Assembly (NCBI GenBank): GCA_019775845.1
Contig: JADQAV010000017.1
Location: forward strand, 682,001-746,000
Length of the DNA: 64,000 nucleotides
Reading direction: 5' to 3'
From: Myrmaecium sp. VS I D KN 1
Lineage: Eukaryota > Ascomycota > Dothideomycetes > Valsariales > Valsariaceae
The position numbers and the translations under genes were made by a program. This document shows, piece after piece, positions 1 through 10,769 of this stretch. Positions within the stretch are counted from its first letter, which is position 1. Each line of letters begins with the position of its first letter. The notes under the pieces were generated by a model that worked only from the letters and a program-made list of their open reading frames with translations, was not told the DNA's origin and ran no database searches.

Positions 1-1118
1 AACGCCTCGTGTCATCCGACTACGTCGCCGAATTCTGGAACCGTGGACTTCACCGCCCGGACGAGCTGCGACGTCGCATCGCCGTCGTCCAGACGTTGCT
101 GCATGACCTGACCGACAGCCAAGCGGCGGCATTCAAAGGCATCCTCCGTCCCGTCAAGGGGCGGGTGGCCTTGATCGAAGGTTTCCCGGGGACCGGCAAG
201 ACCACGTTGTTGGTGCGCATCATGATCGCGCTGTTGATCGTCGGCGTCAAGGTTCTGTACACCACCCAAACCCACGCAGCGACCACGGCTGCAGCTCATG
301 CGTACATCCGCTGCGTGGAATCTGCCCTCTTCGACGATTATGAAGACATCCGTGAAGAGTTGCTCGATAGGTTGACCCGCCTTTGTCCGAGTTCGCTCGC
401 CGACACGGGCAACACTCCCCCGCCGCTGCCGGATTCGTCCGACGACGACGGCCGTGGTCCGGGAACATCCAAGCGGGCTCACCGCGACGTTTCCTCCGCA
501 GCTGGTCCTTCTTCCGCCGGCGGCCCGTCCAGCTCACGACATGACACCGAGACCGAGCTGGAAATGGAGATCAAGGACCGTCGTTTCGATTCGCTGTCCG
601 TTGGCGTGTCTCTTTCCGCAAAACGCGAGCCCTGGATTCGCGCACACGGGAAAGATGGCACCCTGGCGGAACGCCACATCTGCGACGTCCTTGCCGCGGG
701 GCCAACGGATGGTGTCACCGGTCGTGGAGGCATGGAGTACGCCAGAGCGCTGCGGGTCGTCAGGACATGCATTCTCGAATCCACCAAGCTCTGCTTAGGA
801 GCCCTTTCCAGCGTGCTCCAGGTCGAGAGTCTTGGGTTCACTTCGGGTGCCTCGTTCCTTAACGAGGCGTCGCAAGCCAGCGTGACCCGCGCTCTGATGG
901 GTCTCGGTAGTCGCAAGATTTATGCGTTGTTCGTGTGCTCGCTTTCGATGATCGCCAGCGTAAACCGGTGTGCACATCGGAGACGAGGAATCCCTCTGCC
1001 ACTGCATGGAGCAACCGACTATAGTCTTCGTGGATATCAGGCGATTGTCAGCCTATACTACCAACCAGAGCTACAGGGCAGATTAAACATCTGGCCCATC
1101 GGTGCTATCAGCCCATGA
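1..1118 (+). CDS. P-loop NTPase / helicase-like protein, 5' end outside window, probably decayed
   Basis: The frame is open from the window's left edge, so the true start lies outside. A Walker A motif (GFPGTGKT, about bases 183-206) follows a segment resembling the region before motif I of superfamily 1 helicases (DSQAAAFKGIL), and a hydrophobic strand plus YTTQTHAA follows it. This suits a DNA2/NAM7-type or other SF1 helicase, enzymes that hydrolyse ATP to move along nucleic acid. A Ser/Asp-rich low-complexity stretch (about 420-560) interrupts the domain. No Walker B motif is obvious before the stop, and related-looking coding sequence resumes in another frame downstream, so I read this as the upstream part of a broken or multi-exon gene. 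P-loop assignment is firm; helicase identity is inference. Confidence 0.5.
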   Translation, partial: RLVSSDYVAEFWNRGLHRPDELRRRIAVVQTLLHDLTDSQAAAFKGILRPVKGRVALIEGFPGTGKTTLLVRIMIALLIVGVKVLYTTQTHAATTAAAHAYIRCVESALFDDYEDIREELLDRLTRLCPSSLADTGNTPPPLPDSSDDDGRGPGTSKRAHRDVSSAAGPSSAGGPSSSRHDTETELEMEIKDRRFDSLSVGVSLSAKREPWIRAHGKDGTLAERHICDVLAAGPTDGVTGRGGMEYARALRVVRTCILESTKLCLGALSSVLQVESLGFTSGASFLNEASQASVTRALMGLGSRKIYALFVCSLSMIASVNRCAHRRRGIPLPLHGATDYSLRGYQAIVSLYYQPELQGRLNIWPIGAISP

Positions 1119-1234
1119 GGGCCTTGAGCCCCCGGATACGGCTAAGGACAATTCATCTATTGTCCTCCCTGAGTATATTTTCAAATAACTCATGATTATG
1201 AATGGAGGGCACTTCCGAGGGGAGAATCTGATAA

Positions 1235-2066
1235 ATGCTCCCCTCGGCGCCCCCCCCACGAGCCACGAGCTCTTCCTCGCCTGTAACAGCCTCCTCGTCC
1301 ATATCATTGCCGCTTGTGGCATGGTTTGCCAACCAGGAATATCGAAAGCTGACCCTCGCTGCTGCGACGCGCATGATGAAGTTCGCGCAGAAGACCGCCA
1401 CGCACATCAGCCCAGGCATCATGGCCCTGTTCACGCAAGGGTCCATCGACCTTCGTGAGCTCTCGGCGAGGCAAAGCTTCACGATGAAGGACGTCAGCGA
1501 AAGGATCGAAAGCTTGGCGCAACACATCGGAATCAGGTCCGGACAAATCCTCCATGATCAGTTCGACGAGGCCTATACGTGGCGAATCCTGTTCCACGAA
1601 GCGCAGGAATATAATAGTACCCTCCACAAGCGGGACATCATGAGAACCTCCCTTCCGGAGCCAGGTCCAGAAGAGGCCGGTCACGGATTCCGAGGTGACC
1701 CATTGGCTCCACTACTATGCCCGCTTGGATATCCTCCTGAATCAAGGGTTCACGCACGTCTAGCTGTTCCGGGAGCAGGTGTTGAATCGCAACCTGGGCC
1801 GGTACAAGTCGACGTTCACCCCGGAAGACCTCGTCGAATGGATGGGGCCTTAGAATACCGCACTGAAGTGCGTCACCGAACGAAACTGAGCGGCGATGCA
1901 GGAGCCGATCCAGCGGCTACCGTATGCGATGCCCACCTCGACGTATACGTACCGCGGCTACAGCGAGATAGAGACTCGCTGGGTTAGCGTGTCGAGCTAC
2001 TGGCAGTACGTTCGCCTCATGCCGTCGCTTCTGCGCACCGCGGAAGTCGCCTCGACCGAGCCCTGA
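1235..2066 (+). pseudogene. Decayed downstream part of the helicase-like gene
   Basis: A coding-like segment (about 1310-1690) has helical, charged composition (for example DVSERIESLAQHIGIRSG). Coding potential then passes to a different frame (about 1690-2066), reading EVTHWLHYYARLDILLNQ and later TFTPEDLVEWMGP. The frame change and several in-frame stops indicate decay. One of the stops is TAG where CAG (Gln) would fit the surrounding residues. It lies immediately 3' of the P-loop segment on the same strand, so both are probably one former gene. I see no conserved helicase motif here, so the assignment rests on position alone. Confidence 0.35.
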
Positions 2067-3636
2067 GCTACTTCGGGGAAACAAACACGTGCGGTTTGAC
2101 CAAGACGCACGAGGACTCATATATTCCGATGAAAGGATCGATGGCCCGATCCGCACTGCCGTCGCACTGAGAGAAGATATCCTCCTTAGTATAGTAGTAA
2201 TCTGCATTTACTACGTGCACGTCGACGAGTATGATGCTGTCGACATTTGGATGCACCTCCCAGGTAATCCGACCGTCAGCCTTGCTGCGCCAGGTGGTCT
2301 CCGATGCTTTCCTCCGTGAGATCTTTCCTCTCTCCCCATCTTGGGGCTGTGGGGAGAAATATACCTACACGCACCCGGAACCGGAGAAGCGAAGCTGCAT
2401 GTCGAGCTCTTCATGATAGAGCTCCGTGCCTTTCTATAACCCGGGTTGCGATTCTATATACATGGAGAAAGGACGTCAATCTGCTAAGGACACCTGGTCC
2501 CGAGCAAATATAACAGTGGTGCCTGGTCCCGAGCAAATATAACAGTGGTGCCTGGCCCTGAGCAAATATAACAAGGGCGCCTGGTCCCAAGCAAATATAC
2601 TTGGACGAAAGCCTTCCCCCTGCGACTCGTACCGCAAGACCACCCGATTGTGCGGGATGTGCGTCTGGTCCTGAGCAAATATGAGCTCCCCCCCACCTTC
2701 CGCAAATCAACGAAGACATAATCCCCCCTTGGTCCTCAATATCCGGCGACGGAGAAGCCAGGGCAATTCAGAAGAGGAGGGGGTGGAGTCGTGAGTATAT
2801 ATGTATCCAGTGAGTTTATGATGAGGATTACAGGATTCAAATGTTCGGAAAAGTGGAATGTGAGATTAGGGCTTCTGTACATATAGCCATATCGAAAATG
2901 GTCGTGAGAAGAATCAGCTCACTATATCATTGCTTCCGCCTTCTTCTCTTTCTATTCCATTCGTCCTGCACTCGTCTTCCCTCGCACGACCTTCCAGTAC
3001 CGTGTGTCCGTCCACATCTCGCGGCTGTGTGCGCGGTTCGCCGATTGGATTCGGGATGGTGAGCGGGTGGGGGGAGCTTACCGTGTTATTGCTGGCTCTG
3101 GTGAGATGAGATGGTAGAGCGAGCGCGGATGTTATGGATGGTTTGGGAGACGGATGATAGGTCGTGGGGTGTGCTGGCCTGAGGACGCTTATTTGCTACC
3201 TTATGATGGTGGTTTGTACGTAGCTGCCTGAGGAGCTTGTTTCTCTGCAAGCGGTACGCCCATTGACTCGTTTGCTTCAAGTCCTATCCTGCTCGATGGA
3301 TGAGGTAAGGCAAAGCAGCGAACGACGGGATGCCTCAGGTCGCGATGACGTCGGATGTGTGGGCGGTTGAGGTGGTGCCTGGAGAGAGCGTGCCTTCCTC
3401 GATGGGCTATTCGGTTAGGAAGACGGCTCGCACAAATGCTTCAAAATGTCTTTCCTGATCTCTTTTCCTTTCTTCTTCTTTCTCCTCACCACACCGCACT
3501 CTTTTTTTTTAAAGAGAACCTCTGGTTCTATTATCTTTGTTCCCCTTCTTTCCGCCGTGTTGCTCGTGCAATACACTAAGCACTTCAAGGCATACCTCGT
3601 GTGCAATAGCAAGATGTACGTGGTTGATGCTTGAGG
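2067..3636. other. Intergenic stretch, no supported gene
   Basis: Apart from the 29-bp minisatellite at 2493-2600, I see only short unsupported frames. A small inverted repeat (TCTCCCCA at 2331-2338, TGGGGAGA at 2350-2357) is present. A pyrimidine-rich tract occupies about 3445-3510. The sequence just before the next gene may contain an untranslated leader with an additional intron. Confidence 0.5.
2493..2600. repeat. 29-bp minisatellite, four copies
   Basis: Four head-to-tail copies of a unit beginning CCTGGTCCCGAGCAAATATA start at 2493, 2522, 2551 and 2580, an exact 29-bp period with a few substitutions. A fifth isolated copy of the core (CTGGTCCTGAGCAAATAT) lies at about 2665-2682, after roughly 65 bp of unrelated sequence. 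The array is not part of a supported gene. Confidence 0.9.
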
Positions 3637-4318
3637 ATGTGGTTGCAGAGTAAGCAAATTGACGTTGATGGTTCAAGCAAGATGGGGGAGAGGCTTTGTC
3701 AGGACGCCCGCTCTGTGAAACAAGAGATTCACGGCACCGATCCCCAAGTCGACGGGGTGGAGAAGGCGACTGCGTCTCTGGCTGCTGATCACGAGGTAAG
3801 GACAGATGACATGGCACTCAAGCGGGCGAAGGGCCATGACTGACCTTACGGAACAGCAGCGTGCAATGGACATCAATGCGAGGAACACGAACCCGGCCGA
3901 AGAACATGGTGACCGTGGCTCCGAGGGAAATGAAAGCACTTTGGTCGAGCAGCAGAAGCTGATCGCTGAACTGGTCCGCACGTTGGAGGACCAGGCGCTT
4001 CAAATCAAAGCTCTCGAAGACCGGATTCAGCTCAAGCACGATGCTCAAAAGGGATTGCTGCTGCTGCTGCATACAAATCGGCAAGCATGCCGCGAACACA
4101 AAGTCCTGATCGGGTCATTACAGGAGCAGCTGGAAGCCAAGTCTCAGCAATGTGATACACTCGCATTAACAGTGAACCTGCTTAGAGAGGGGGTGCAAGA
4201 GACGTATGAAGCCAGCAAAGAGATTGTGTCGAAATTTCTGGAGTTGGGACAACTATACTTGGACACAGAGACCTGGATAAGGGAAAAGATGAAGCAATTA
4301 GAAGAGATGCTGGCGTAG
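3637..4318 (+). CDS. Small coiled-coil protein (about 206 aa), two exons
   Basis: Two exons are joined by an intron at 3796-3856 (61 nt; GTAAGG donor, CTGAC branch site, CAG acceptor). Joining them keeps phase 0 and replaces short frames with one 206-codon reading frame. The first ATG is at 3637; an ATG at 3682 is an alternative start. After an acidic, hydrophilic N-terminus, residues from about 80 onward are a near-continuous heptad coiled coil (LVEQQKLIAELVRTLEDQ, then IKALEDRI, then SLQEQLEAKSQQCDTL, ending MKQLEEMLA). I recognise no family. It lies 360 bp upstream of another coiled-coil gene on the same strand. A fusion of the two by splicing was considered, but the phases do not agree. 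The function is unknown; a self-associating scaffold is a guess. Confidence 0.65.
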
Positions 4319-4675
4319 GCGTCGAGCCTCGACGCTTGAGGCCCGATCGAGGATGTCTTCGTCCGGTATCCTCATCTTGCATTCACATGTTCTAGTATAC
4401 TGCCACCATATAGGTAGAATGCCTCGCTTCTATTTGCTCCCATAGCTGCGTTCGTTAGCATTATAATATAAATCCACTTGCTCCTAGAGCTGCTGTCGGT
4501 TTTTTTTTCTCTTCGAGGAGGGTGTATTATACTTGCTCTGACTGCCCCTCCGTTTGCAGACGGCAGGGGCTTGTAATCCGGAAAGAACGGGCAAACGTCA
4601 TTTCGACGCAACTGTTCAATTCTGACACCTTCACCTGTAGTCGTTATGGTCCCCGCCTGCTCACCTTCATCACAG

Positions 4676-5807
4676 TCCAAAGTACACAGACGGATCTCGA
4701 CAAGCAGCGGCAGGAACACGAGAATTTGCTCAACATATGGAAAGTAGAAATGGGGGAACGAGCGGACAGATTCTCATCAAACATGGAGACTACCAAAGAC
4801 TCGTTGTTGAAGATGCAGCAGTCCCAAGAGTCCATGAATCGGATGCTGTCGTCCTTGGCCCGGGCGCAACATGAGCGTGAGTGGAAGTTGGCGTGCCAGC
4901 AATCTGCAAAGCAGGAGACCGGAATTGCACAGCTGAGAGATCAAATAATCCAATTGACTGAGGCTCAGCAACGAGAAACTCGGGAGCTGAGAAACCAAAT
5001 GAACGAATCAACTGAGGCTGCTCGCCAGCCAATTCTAGAGCTGAAAAGTCAACTGAAAGAGTTGACCGAAGGTTTTCACCGGGAATCCGAACTGCGCGTT
5101 TTGGGCAACGGGAGGTGGCCTCTCGTCTCATTCAGCTACTCGATGCCGTGAAAGAAGTGGCGGCGTCCAGGGACCAGTCCTGTGACACCAACCCGTTTCG
5201 AACGGTCTCGGGGAGGGCGGAGGATAGACGGCGATTCAGTCTGCAATTGGAGGAAAATGACCCTTTCAAAGGCGACCTTGGGATTTTGCCGAAACAACAA
5301 TCAGACATTTACGATGACGACAGCGATATGCACAGCCCGGGCCGGAAGAGGGTAAGGGCTGATCATGTCTCTCCTCCTTCCGAACAGGTGGAATTGATGA
5401 GCGATGACTCCGATGGGCGGATAGGCCCAGAGCGCTCTGACACCATCCCAAGCAATGAACCGTTGCCTCTGTACTTCGCGATCACGATCAGACCTTCCCG
5501 TCTGAGGAATCTGCGTATTCCGCAGGAAGTACTGGAGTCGACAGAGGCACACATCCGTGCCTTGATCGCAAACAAGGGTCTGAACGCCTTCAGAGGACGA
5601 TCCTCTCGGTGCATGCGTTGTCGTCTGCGCAACGGGAAGTGCGATATGAGCTTGGGCGCATGCAAATGCTGTATGTCCGCCCATCTTCCATGCGTCAGCA
5701 ATACGTACGGCGATCCACATACGTACCAGCTTCACTCGGTCCCGCGATCCACGCGAGGACCCGCCATTACACCCGAGCAAGAAGAGTATTGGGTCCGGTA
5801 CATATAG
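4676..5807 (+). CDS. Coiled-coil protein with C-terminal Zn(II)2Cys6 cluster (frameshifted)
   Basis: Coding starts after a probable acceptor (TTCATCACAG, ending 4675); the first exon is not resolved. The N-terminal half is a coiled coil with Gln-rich heptads (STQTDLDKQRQEHENLL to about base 5095). The frame then shifts by one base near 5100-5112, beside GGG runs, and continues as EVASRLIQLLDAVKEV; no intron reconciles the two frames. After an acidic linker and a basic patch (RKRVRADH) comes a fungal binuclear zinc cluster, C-X2-C-X6-C-X6-C-X2-C-X6-C (bases 5610-5693), with the usual basic residues between Cys2 and Cys3. Such clusters bind DNA in Gal4-type transcription factors, normally near the N-terminus and before the coiled coil. 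Here the order is reversed. It could be a transcriptional regulator, or a decaying one given the frameshift. Confidence 0.6.
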
Positions 5808-5869
5808 CCCGGTCCGCCAGCAAACGGCCATGATCTCGCCAGCAGATGGCTATGCCACCATACCGAGCA

Positions 5870-6003
5870 TCTGTTAACCTTCTGATGTCGCTGCTGATCT
5901 GCTCACCTTCTGACGGCGTTGCTAATCTATCTGTATGCGTAACTCGTTCCTTGCTGATCTGTCAACCTTCTGACGTCGTTGCTAATCCGTATGCGTAACT
6001 CTA
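5870..6003. repeat. Degenerate 60-bp direct repeat
   Basis: The segment beginning GCTGATCTG at 5893 recurs at 5953 (60-bp period). Both copies carry ACCTTCTGACG-CGTTGCTAATC and end with TATGCGTAACTC. A partial earlier copy (ACCTTCTGATGTCGCTGCTG) starts near 5877. It lies just 3' of the zinc-cluster gene and is non-coding as far as I can see. Confidence 0.7.
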
Positions 6004-7759
6004 TGTGGTGAATGATATCGGCTCGGGGCCTTTATAGGTATCTGTGCGACGTCTATCCTGTCTTTTTCCTTTTGCAAGCCAAAGCGTGCCTGGACGTGTT
6101 CGGCACGGTCGCTCGGAGGCATACTTATAGAAATATTATATCTATATGATATAGTACATAACATTGAATCAGTTGATACTATCACAGCCCGGTTATGGGG
6201 TCCGTGAAGTTTGCGGCTGACACGCGGCACAACCGCTGTGAGAACGATAACGTAGAATAATGATTCTCCCCCAAACGATGCCGTCCGTTGAGCAGCGGAT
6301 ATACCGTCTTTGGTGTTGGCATCCCTACTGTACTATGACATGACGATGTCGATCATTCGGTAGCCGTCGGGGTACAGCCCGATCATTCTCTCGGGCATCA
6401 CCTATAAAAACTAATACTATAGCGTGACTTTTAATATATAAGCGAGAGTGAATTTCGTGGTTACATACGGACTATTCAAACTTTTGTTCAGTCACTGTAG
6501 GTTGGAGTAGGTAGGTAGTTGTTTCGCCTAGACCCGGGCCACCCCTACCCGGCCCCCGCATACTCACATACGGTGAGTGGGTGAATCTCTGATTCGGACC
6601 CGGACCCCGACCCGACCCGATCCGGCGCCGGACCTTCGGTTGGCTTGCATGCCCGTTTTTGTGGGACGGTGGGCCGGTGGGGGTGTTTTTTAAATCAACG
6701 TCCACCGACAAGCGACGACGTGCGTGCATGCGAACGATGATGGTCGATGCGATGGCACGGTATAACGGAGATGTTCTGAGGGGGTGGATGGTTGCTTTAA
6801 CGGTTGCTTGTTTGGTTGCTTAGATGACGAGGTGGATGGCCGCGTCGCCAACTAACTACGCACCTTCACTGCGTTGGGATCGATTGGAATGCTGGGAGGA
6901 AGACGATGGGTGCTCTGTTAGTACTACTATAGACTGTGAATGTAAATTTCTTTCTCTTTCTTGATACGTGAAGGTGATGAGTTGACTTGATTAGTCTCTC
7001 GCGCATCGGACCGCGGTGTCGTTCGTTTTCCCGTGGAGAAGCCTCGCTGGTTCTCGCTGCGATGCGATGCGATGGGTTGCTCATGTAATGCGCATCGCTC
7101 TACCGTATGCGATATAATATATGACCGATGTACTAGGCGTAAGGCGACGTACTGACGTTGAAACGCCGTCATTATCCTTCCGACGTTTCTGAGGTGCGGT
7201 TGCGGTGTTGAGGGCACCTCCCACACCATTGCACTCCCGTGAAGGTATAGCGAATGAATTATTATGCTCTATGAATTATGCTTTGGGACGAGGTGAAAAG
7301 CTGAATGCACGGTGATAGGTTGGCGGGTACGCTGCAAGGTATGGCTGAGGTTTGTGTGTAGACGTCCTAAAACACCAAAGTTCTCCAACGCAATGGCGGC
7401 GGCGAGTAAGCGATTCGGTTGTTGCGAATTTTATTACGCATAGACGTTGAAGCGTCGGGGCGGTTGGCGTCGCGTTGCGGCGACGGCAGGATGCGAGTGA
7501 TCGTGGTGGCTAGATGTGAGTGAGGAAGTGAATATGAAGGTGTGTGGAGTACTCGCGTTAGGCTTCACGGCTGCACGATAGCTGCTGGATGATGGGAATA
7601 GCTTCATTCCTAATTGTCGTAGAGGTGGGAGAAGGATATGTCTCCTCAGGCCGACATCACGGAGCGGACTGCATTCACAAATCCACCCACCAGCCCTCCC
7701 AGCACCCGCCTCACCCTCTGACCTTTATAAACCATAATCACTGCCTCCCTCTCATCCCG
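6004..7759. other. Intergenic stretch, no supported gene
   Basis: No convincing frame on either strand. There is a G/C-rich patch with repeated GGACCCGGACCCCGACCC-like sequence (about 6590-6625) and a short GCGATGCGATGCGAT run near 7060-7075. Nothing else is supported. Confidence 0.5.
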
Positions 7760-7841
7760 GGAACGGTGGTGCAGGGGTCGAGACGGCCTCAAAACCATCT
7801 TCGATCCCTCCGCCGCCCGGCCCGGCGGTTCGAGTCCCAGA
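7760..7841 (+). mobile_element. Possible tRNA-derived (pol III) fragment
   Basis: An A-box-like TGGTGCAGGGG (7767-7777) is followed 60 bp later by an exact B-box match, GGTTCGAGTCC (7827-7837), a spacing that fits a type-II tRNA or a tRNA-derived SINE head. The flanking bases do not fold into acceptor or T stems (only about 2 of 5 T-stem pairs), so this is not a working tRNA gene. It could be a decayed SINE head or a chance match. Confidence 0.25.
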
Positions 7842-8171
7842 GCGGTCACTCTACCGACGCAGCTCCCGCACTCTTTCTCTCTCCCCCTCCCCTTCACACA
7901 TCTCCCTTCGGGGGGCTTGTGTGCCAAGGGCCGGGAGAGAGAAGGGTCGGGGCGCCCTGCGGCACGGTGGGTGCTCCCGTCCTAGGCGGCTTCGACCCGA
8001 AAGAAGACCTTCCTCGTGAACGGTCTGGCTGGACTGCGCGCTCGCCGTCAAGCGCTCGCGCCCTTGCCCTCGCTACTAATGGGGATGCCCGACGGGGTTT
8101 ATCTGCCTGGTAGTGGGGAAGGGCGGAGGCTGACGGGAGGTGGCAGAGGAGCTAGGATTAGTAATTGGGGA

Positions 8172-8440
8172 GGCATTTTTTTAGGCTTTTCTCCTTTTCG
8201 TTTTTCTTCTTTTCTTTGCCATGTCCTCTGCCATGTTCTTCGACATATTCTTCACCATGTTCTTCGCCATGTTCTTCGCCATATTCTTCGCCAGCTTCAC
8301 CTTCTTCTCTACCTTCTCCTTCACCTTCTTCTTCACCGTCTCTTTCGCCTTCTTCTTTGTCTTCCTCTTTACCTTCTTCTTTGCCGTCTTCTTCGCCTTC
8401 TTCGACTGCTTCTTCTTCACCTTCATCGCATTCCTTGCCT
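8172..8440. repeat. 12-bp minisatellite / low-complexity tract
   Basis: Variants of the 12-bp unit TTCTTCGCCATG dominate 8221-8300 and degrade into TTC/GCC-rich sequence up to about 8420. Every frame is open on both strands, giving artificial peptides rich in Phe-Phe-Ala, Lys-Asn-Met or Glu-Glu-His-Gly. This is what a strand-asymmetric repeat produces, and I do not call a gene here. Confidence 0.8.
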
Positions 8441-9748
8441 TCTTGGGGCGTCGCATTCTCGCACCGAGCATCTCCATTTCCGAACACTTGTACTAGTCGC
8501 AGCAGCAGCATCATTATCATCATCATCATGAGTCTACCGTCACACCTCGGAATCGTGCATAGCCTTCGGCACACCGGCGAGTATTGTATCACTTGTCGCC
8601 TGAGCGGGCGTGGCCGACCAGATTGACAAAGTCCGGAGGGAGACGCTGGCTGGTGTATCGCTGGTGTTGATAAGGATATGGGTAAGACTGAAGTTGCCAT
8701 CATGACAATACCATCCTATGGATGCTAATAAGGACAAAGATAACGCTGGTGGTGACAATCATACACCATGGCTGCCGGCAACGACAAAGCGGACGGATTC
8801 GAAACAAGGCAGCAAACACTACAAGAGAAGCGCCACCGGGGAGACGACTGCATTGCGGGCTTCTGCCACATCATCCATACATCACGAGAACGCTCCAGAC
8901 CCGGTTTCAGTACACCACCACGGCTTCTCGCCTGACGCGCGCTATCTCGAACCAGCATGACCTTCCTCTAAGCAAGCACTCTGAACGACATAAGCAGCTG
9001 CCTCCCACGAAGACGCCTTGTCGATCTACAAGCAAGTCCAGGAGGAGCGCAAGCAGGCTCGCCGGCCGAACTACACGGGCCTACGTTTTTCTATTCTATA
9101 CTGGGGATGTTGTTTTCGATGGTCCTGCGATGGCTTTTGGGAAAGGGCGGACAGTCGGCCGGCCGACTAGGTAAGTCCGCCAATAAAGCGCAGTGGTCTG
9201 ACCAAGCGATACAGTTTGAAGACGGCTACCGAGTAGCTTGTGAAGTACTACAGGCTTATCACGGCAGCTGATGTATGCGATGGCTAGGTAAGACCATCTT
9301 CTCTCCTCCTTCAAATCCTCTACCTCTCCAATGTCCAACGGCGAGGTTTTCTGATCTCGCGCAGCAGGTTGCTTTGGAACTTACAGGATAGCTAACAGCG
9401 AAGTATACAGTAACGAATCATCGAAAGCTCTGCCTCTTTCGTCAGCGATGGCGGTAATTGCGTCTTTCAGCTTGTCCTTCTGAAGTTGTTGAAACGCTCT
9501 ACGACCGCGTGAATTATATGAGGCCGAGGCGGCGGATATATTGGTTCGCCTTGGGAACCTGCTCTCCTGGCGCTTCTGGAAATTCTCAGTCTTTGGACTG
9601 AGGAGATAGGTGCAGGTGAGGATATGCCTCTTCATCGCACGCTGGGAATTCACCCTATGTCCAGAAGTCTCGAAGAAGGCCAGTGCTTTGACATCTCGTG
9701 GACTTTGTCTGCTAGCCGCTGCAAATCATACATGATTTCTTTGGGTCA
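8441..9748. other. Intergenic stretch, no supported gene
   Basis: A short CAT run lies at about 8510-8529. A minus-strand frame at 9381-9653 has a helical, charged segment (RRAFQQLQKDKLKDAITA) and could be a gene remnant, but it has no recognisable start, partner exon or family. Confidence 0.4.
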
Positions 9749-10347
9749 TGTCGGAAGTAAGTATTTCTTCAATCCTTGCGCGGTAGTCTGATCTGTGATC
9801 GCCGTCCGCAGCAGCATCAGCAGCATCAGCTTAGGCCCGCGGTCCCCGAGTCTTTAGCAATCGACGAGATGGTGATGAAGAAGTTGTTTATTAATAAAGT
9901 TACCACCACTAACCGAATCCGCCAGGGCACCGATGGATGGAAGCACTGCCGTCGAAATCGCTAATAACGACAGCGATATCAAACAAACCGGTTAAGATAA
10001 AGGCTGAAGCAAAGCCGGCAGCGAAGGCCGAAAGGCTACAGGAGAAACCCACGGAAAGGAGACCAAATATCGAGTTCCGGCTCATGATCCCTCCATTCGT
10101 TACCAACGAATACGATTTCCCCCCGGTCCCGTACACCACGGCTCCTAACCTCCTCGGAACCGAAGATACCCTATCTCGCCTACGAGCAGCAGTACGCAAT
10201 CCAGCAGCAGCGCGCAGGACTCCTCGAGGACAAAGAACTTCGCTTCAGCAGGTAGTCCAGTCAGACGCCCGCCCACTGAGTAGCTCGTGGGATGGCAGGC
10301 CCTTCAGGGCAGATATGATGGCTATGGTCAGCCCTCTCGCCTTTTGA
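9749..10347 (+). CDS. Possible small gene, structure unresolved
   Basis: An ATG at 9749 is followed after nine bases by a strong donor (GTAAGT at 9757) with a CAG acceptor at 9811. A second branch site and acceptor (CACTAACCG, then CGCCAG ending 9925) follow. The exon after it reads a basic stretch (KPVKIKAEAKPAAKAERLQ), then IPPFVTNEYDFPPVPY. Another frame over 10160-10250 reads the equally protein-like PYLAYEQQYAIQQQRAG, so the 3' end may be frameshifted or spliced. I could not find one phase-consistent model. Family unknown. Confidence 0.25.
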
Positions 10348-10769
10348 TTCCAGCATCTCTCTAGGGTCACGTGGTGAGGTTTCTGCTCGTGTGATAGGGT
10401 GTTTTACGAGCTAATAGATTGCAGAACATTTAGTAGAGATCGAGGAAATAATAAGCAATACATCCACGCCTTCGTCAAATGCTCCGTTGCCCTTTGAGAA
10501 TTCCTTACGGAAGAGCAAGGAAGAAAAGGGTGAGGAGATGAAGATGAGGAACGAGCGATATCGATGCGGTGGCTTAAGCCAAGAAAAGACGTCTCTGGTC
10601 AACGGTGTCTGATGGCGCTGTCGACGATGGCGACGGCCCAGCTGATGCTGGCTTAGAAGAGTGGTAGATATATCTTACCCACTGTGTTTTGATGGGAAGA
10701 GGGGACGCGCTACTTTGGTCTTGCTCTCCAGGGTCCTCTTCACAGCAGCCGGCGCCGCTTTGAGGTCGT
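10348..10769. other. Intergenic stretch, no supported gene
   Basis: I see no supported gene, RNA or repeat here. Confidence 0.4.

Noticed and set aside
3637-5807. One fused gene from the two neighbouring coiled-coil genes
   Set aside because: The only donor near the first gene's stop gives phase 2, while the next exon needs phase 1; no alternative junction was found.
7760-7841. Functional tRNA gene
   Set aside because: The A and B boxes match, but the T stem and acceptor stem do not pair; at best a decayed tRNA-derived element.
8158-8703. Frames on both strands encoding Lys- or Glu-rich repeats
   Set aside because: The 12-bp minisatellite is open in all frames on both strands; there is no independent gene signal.
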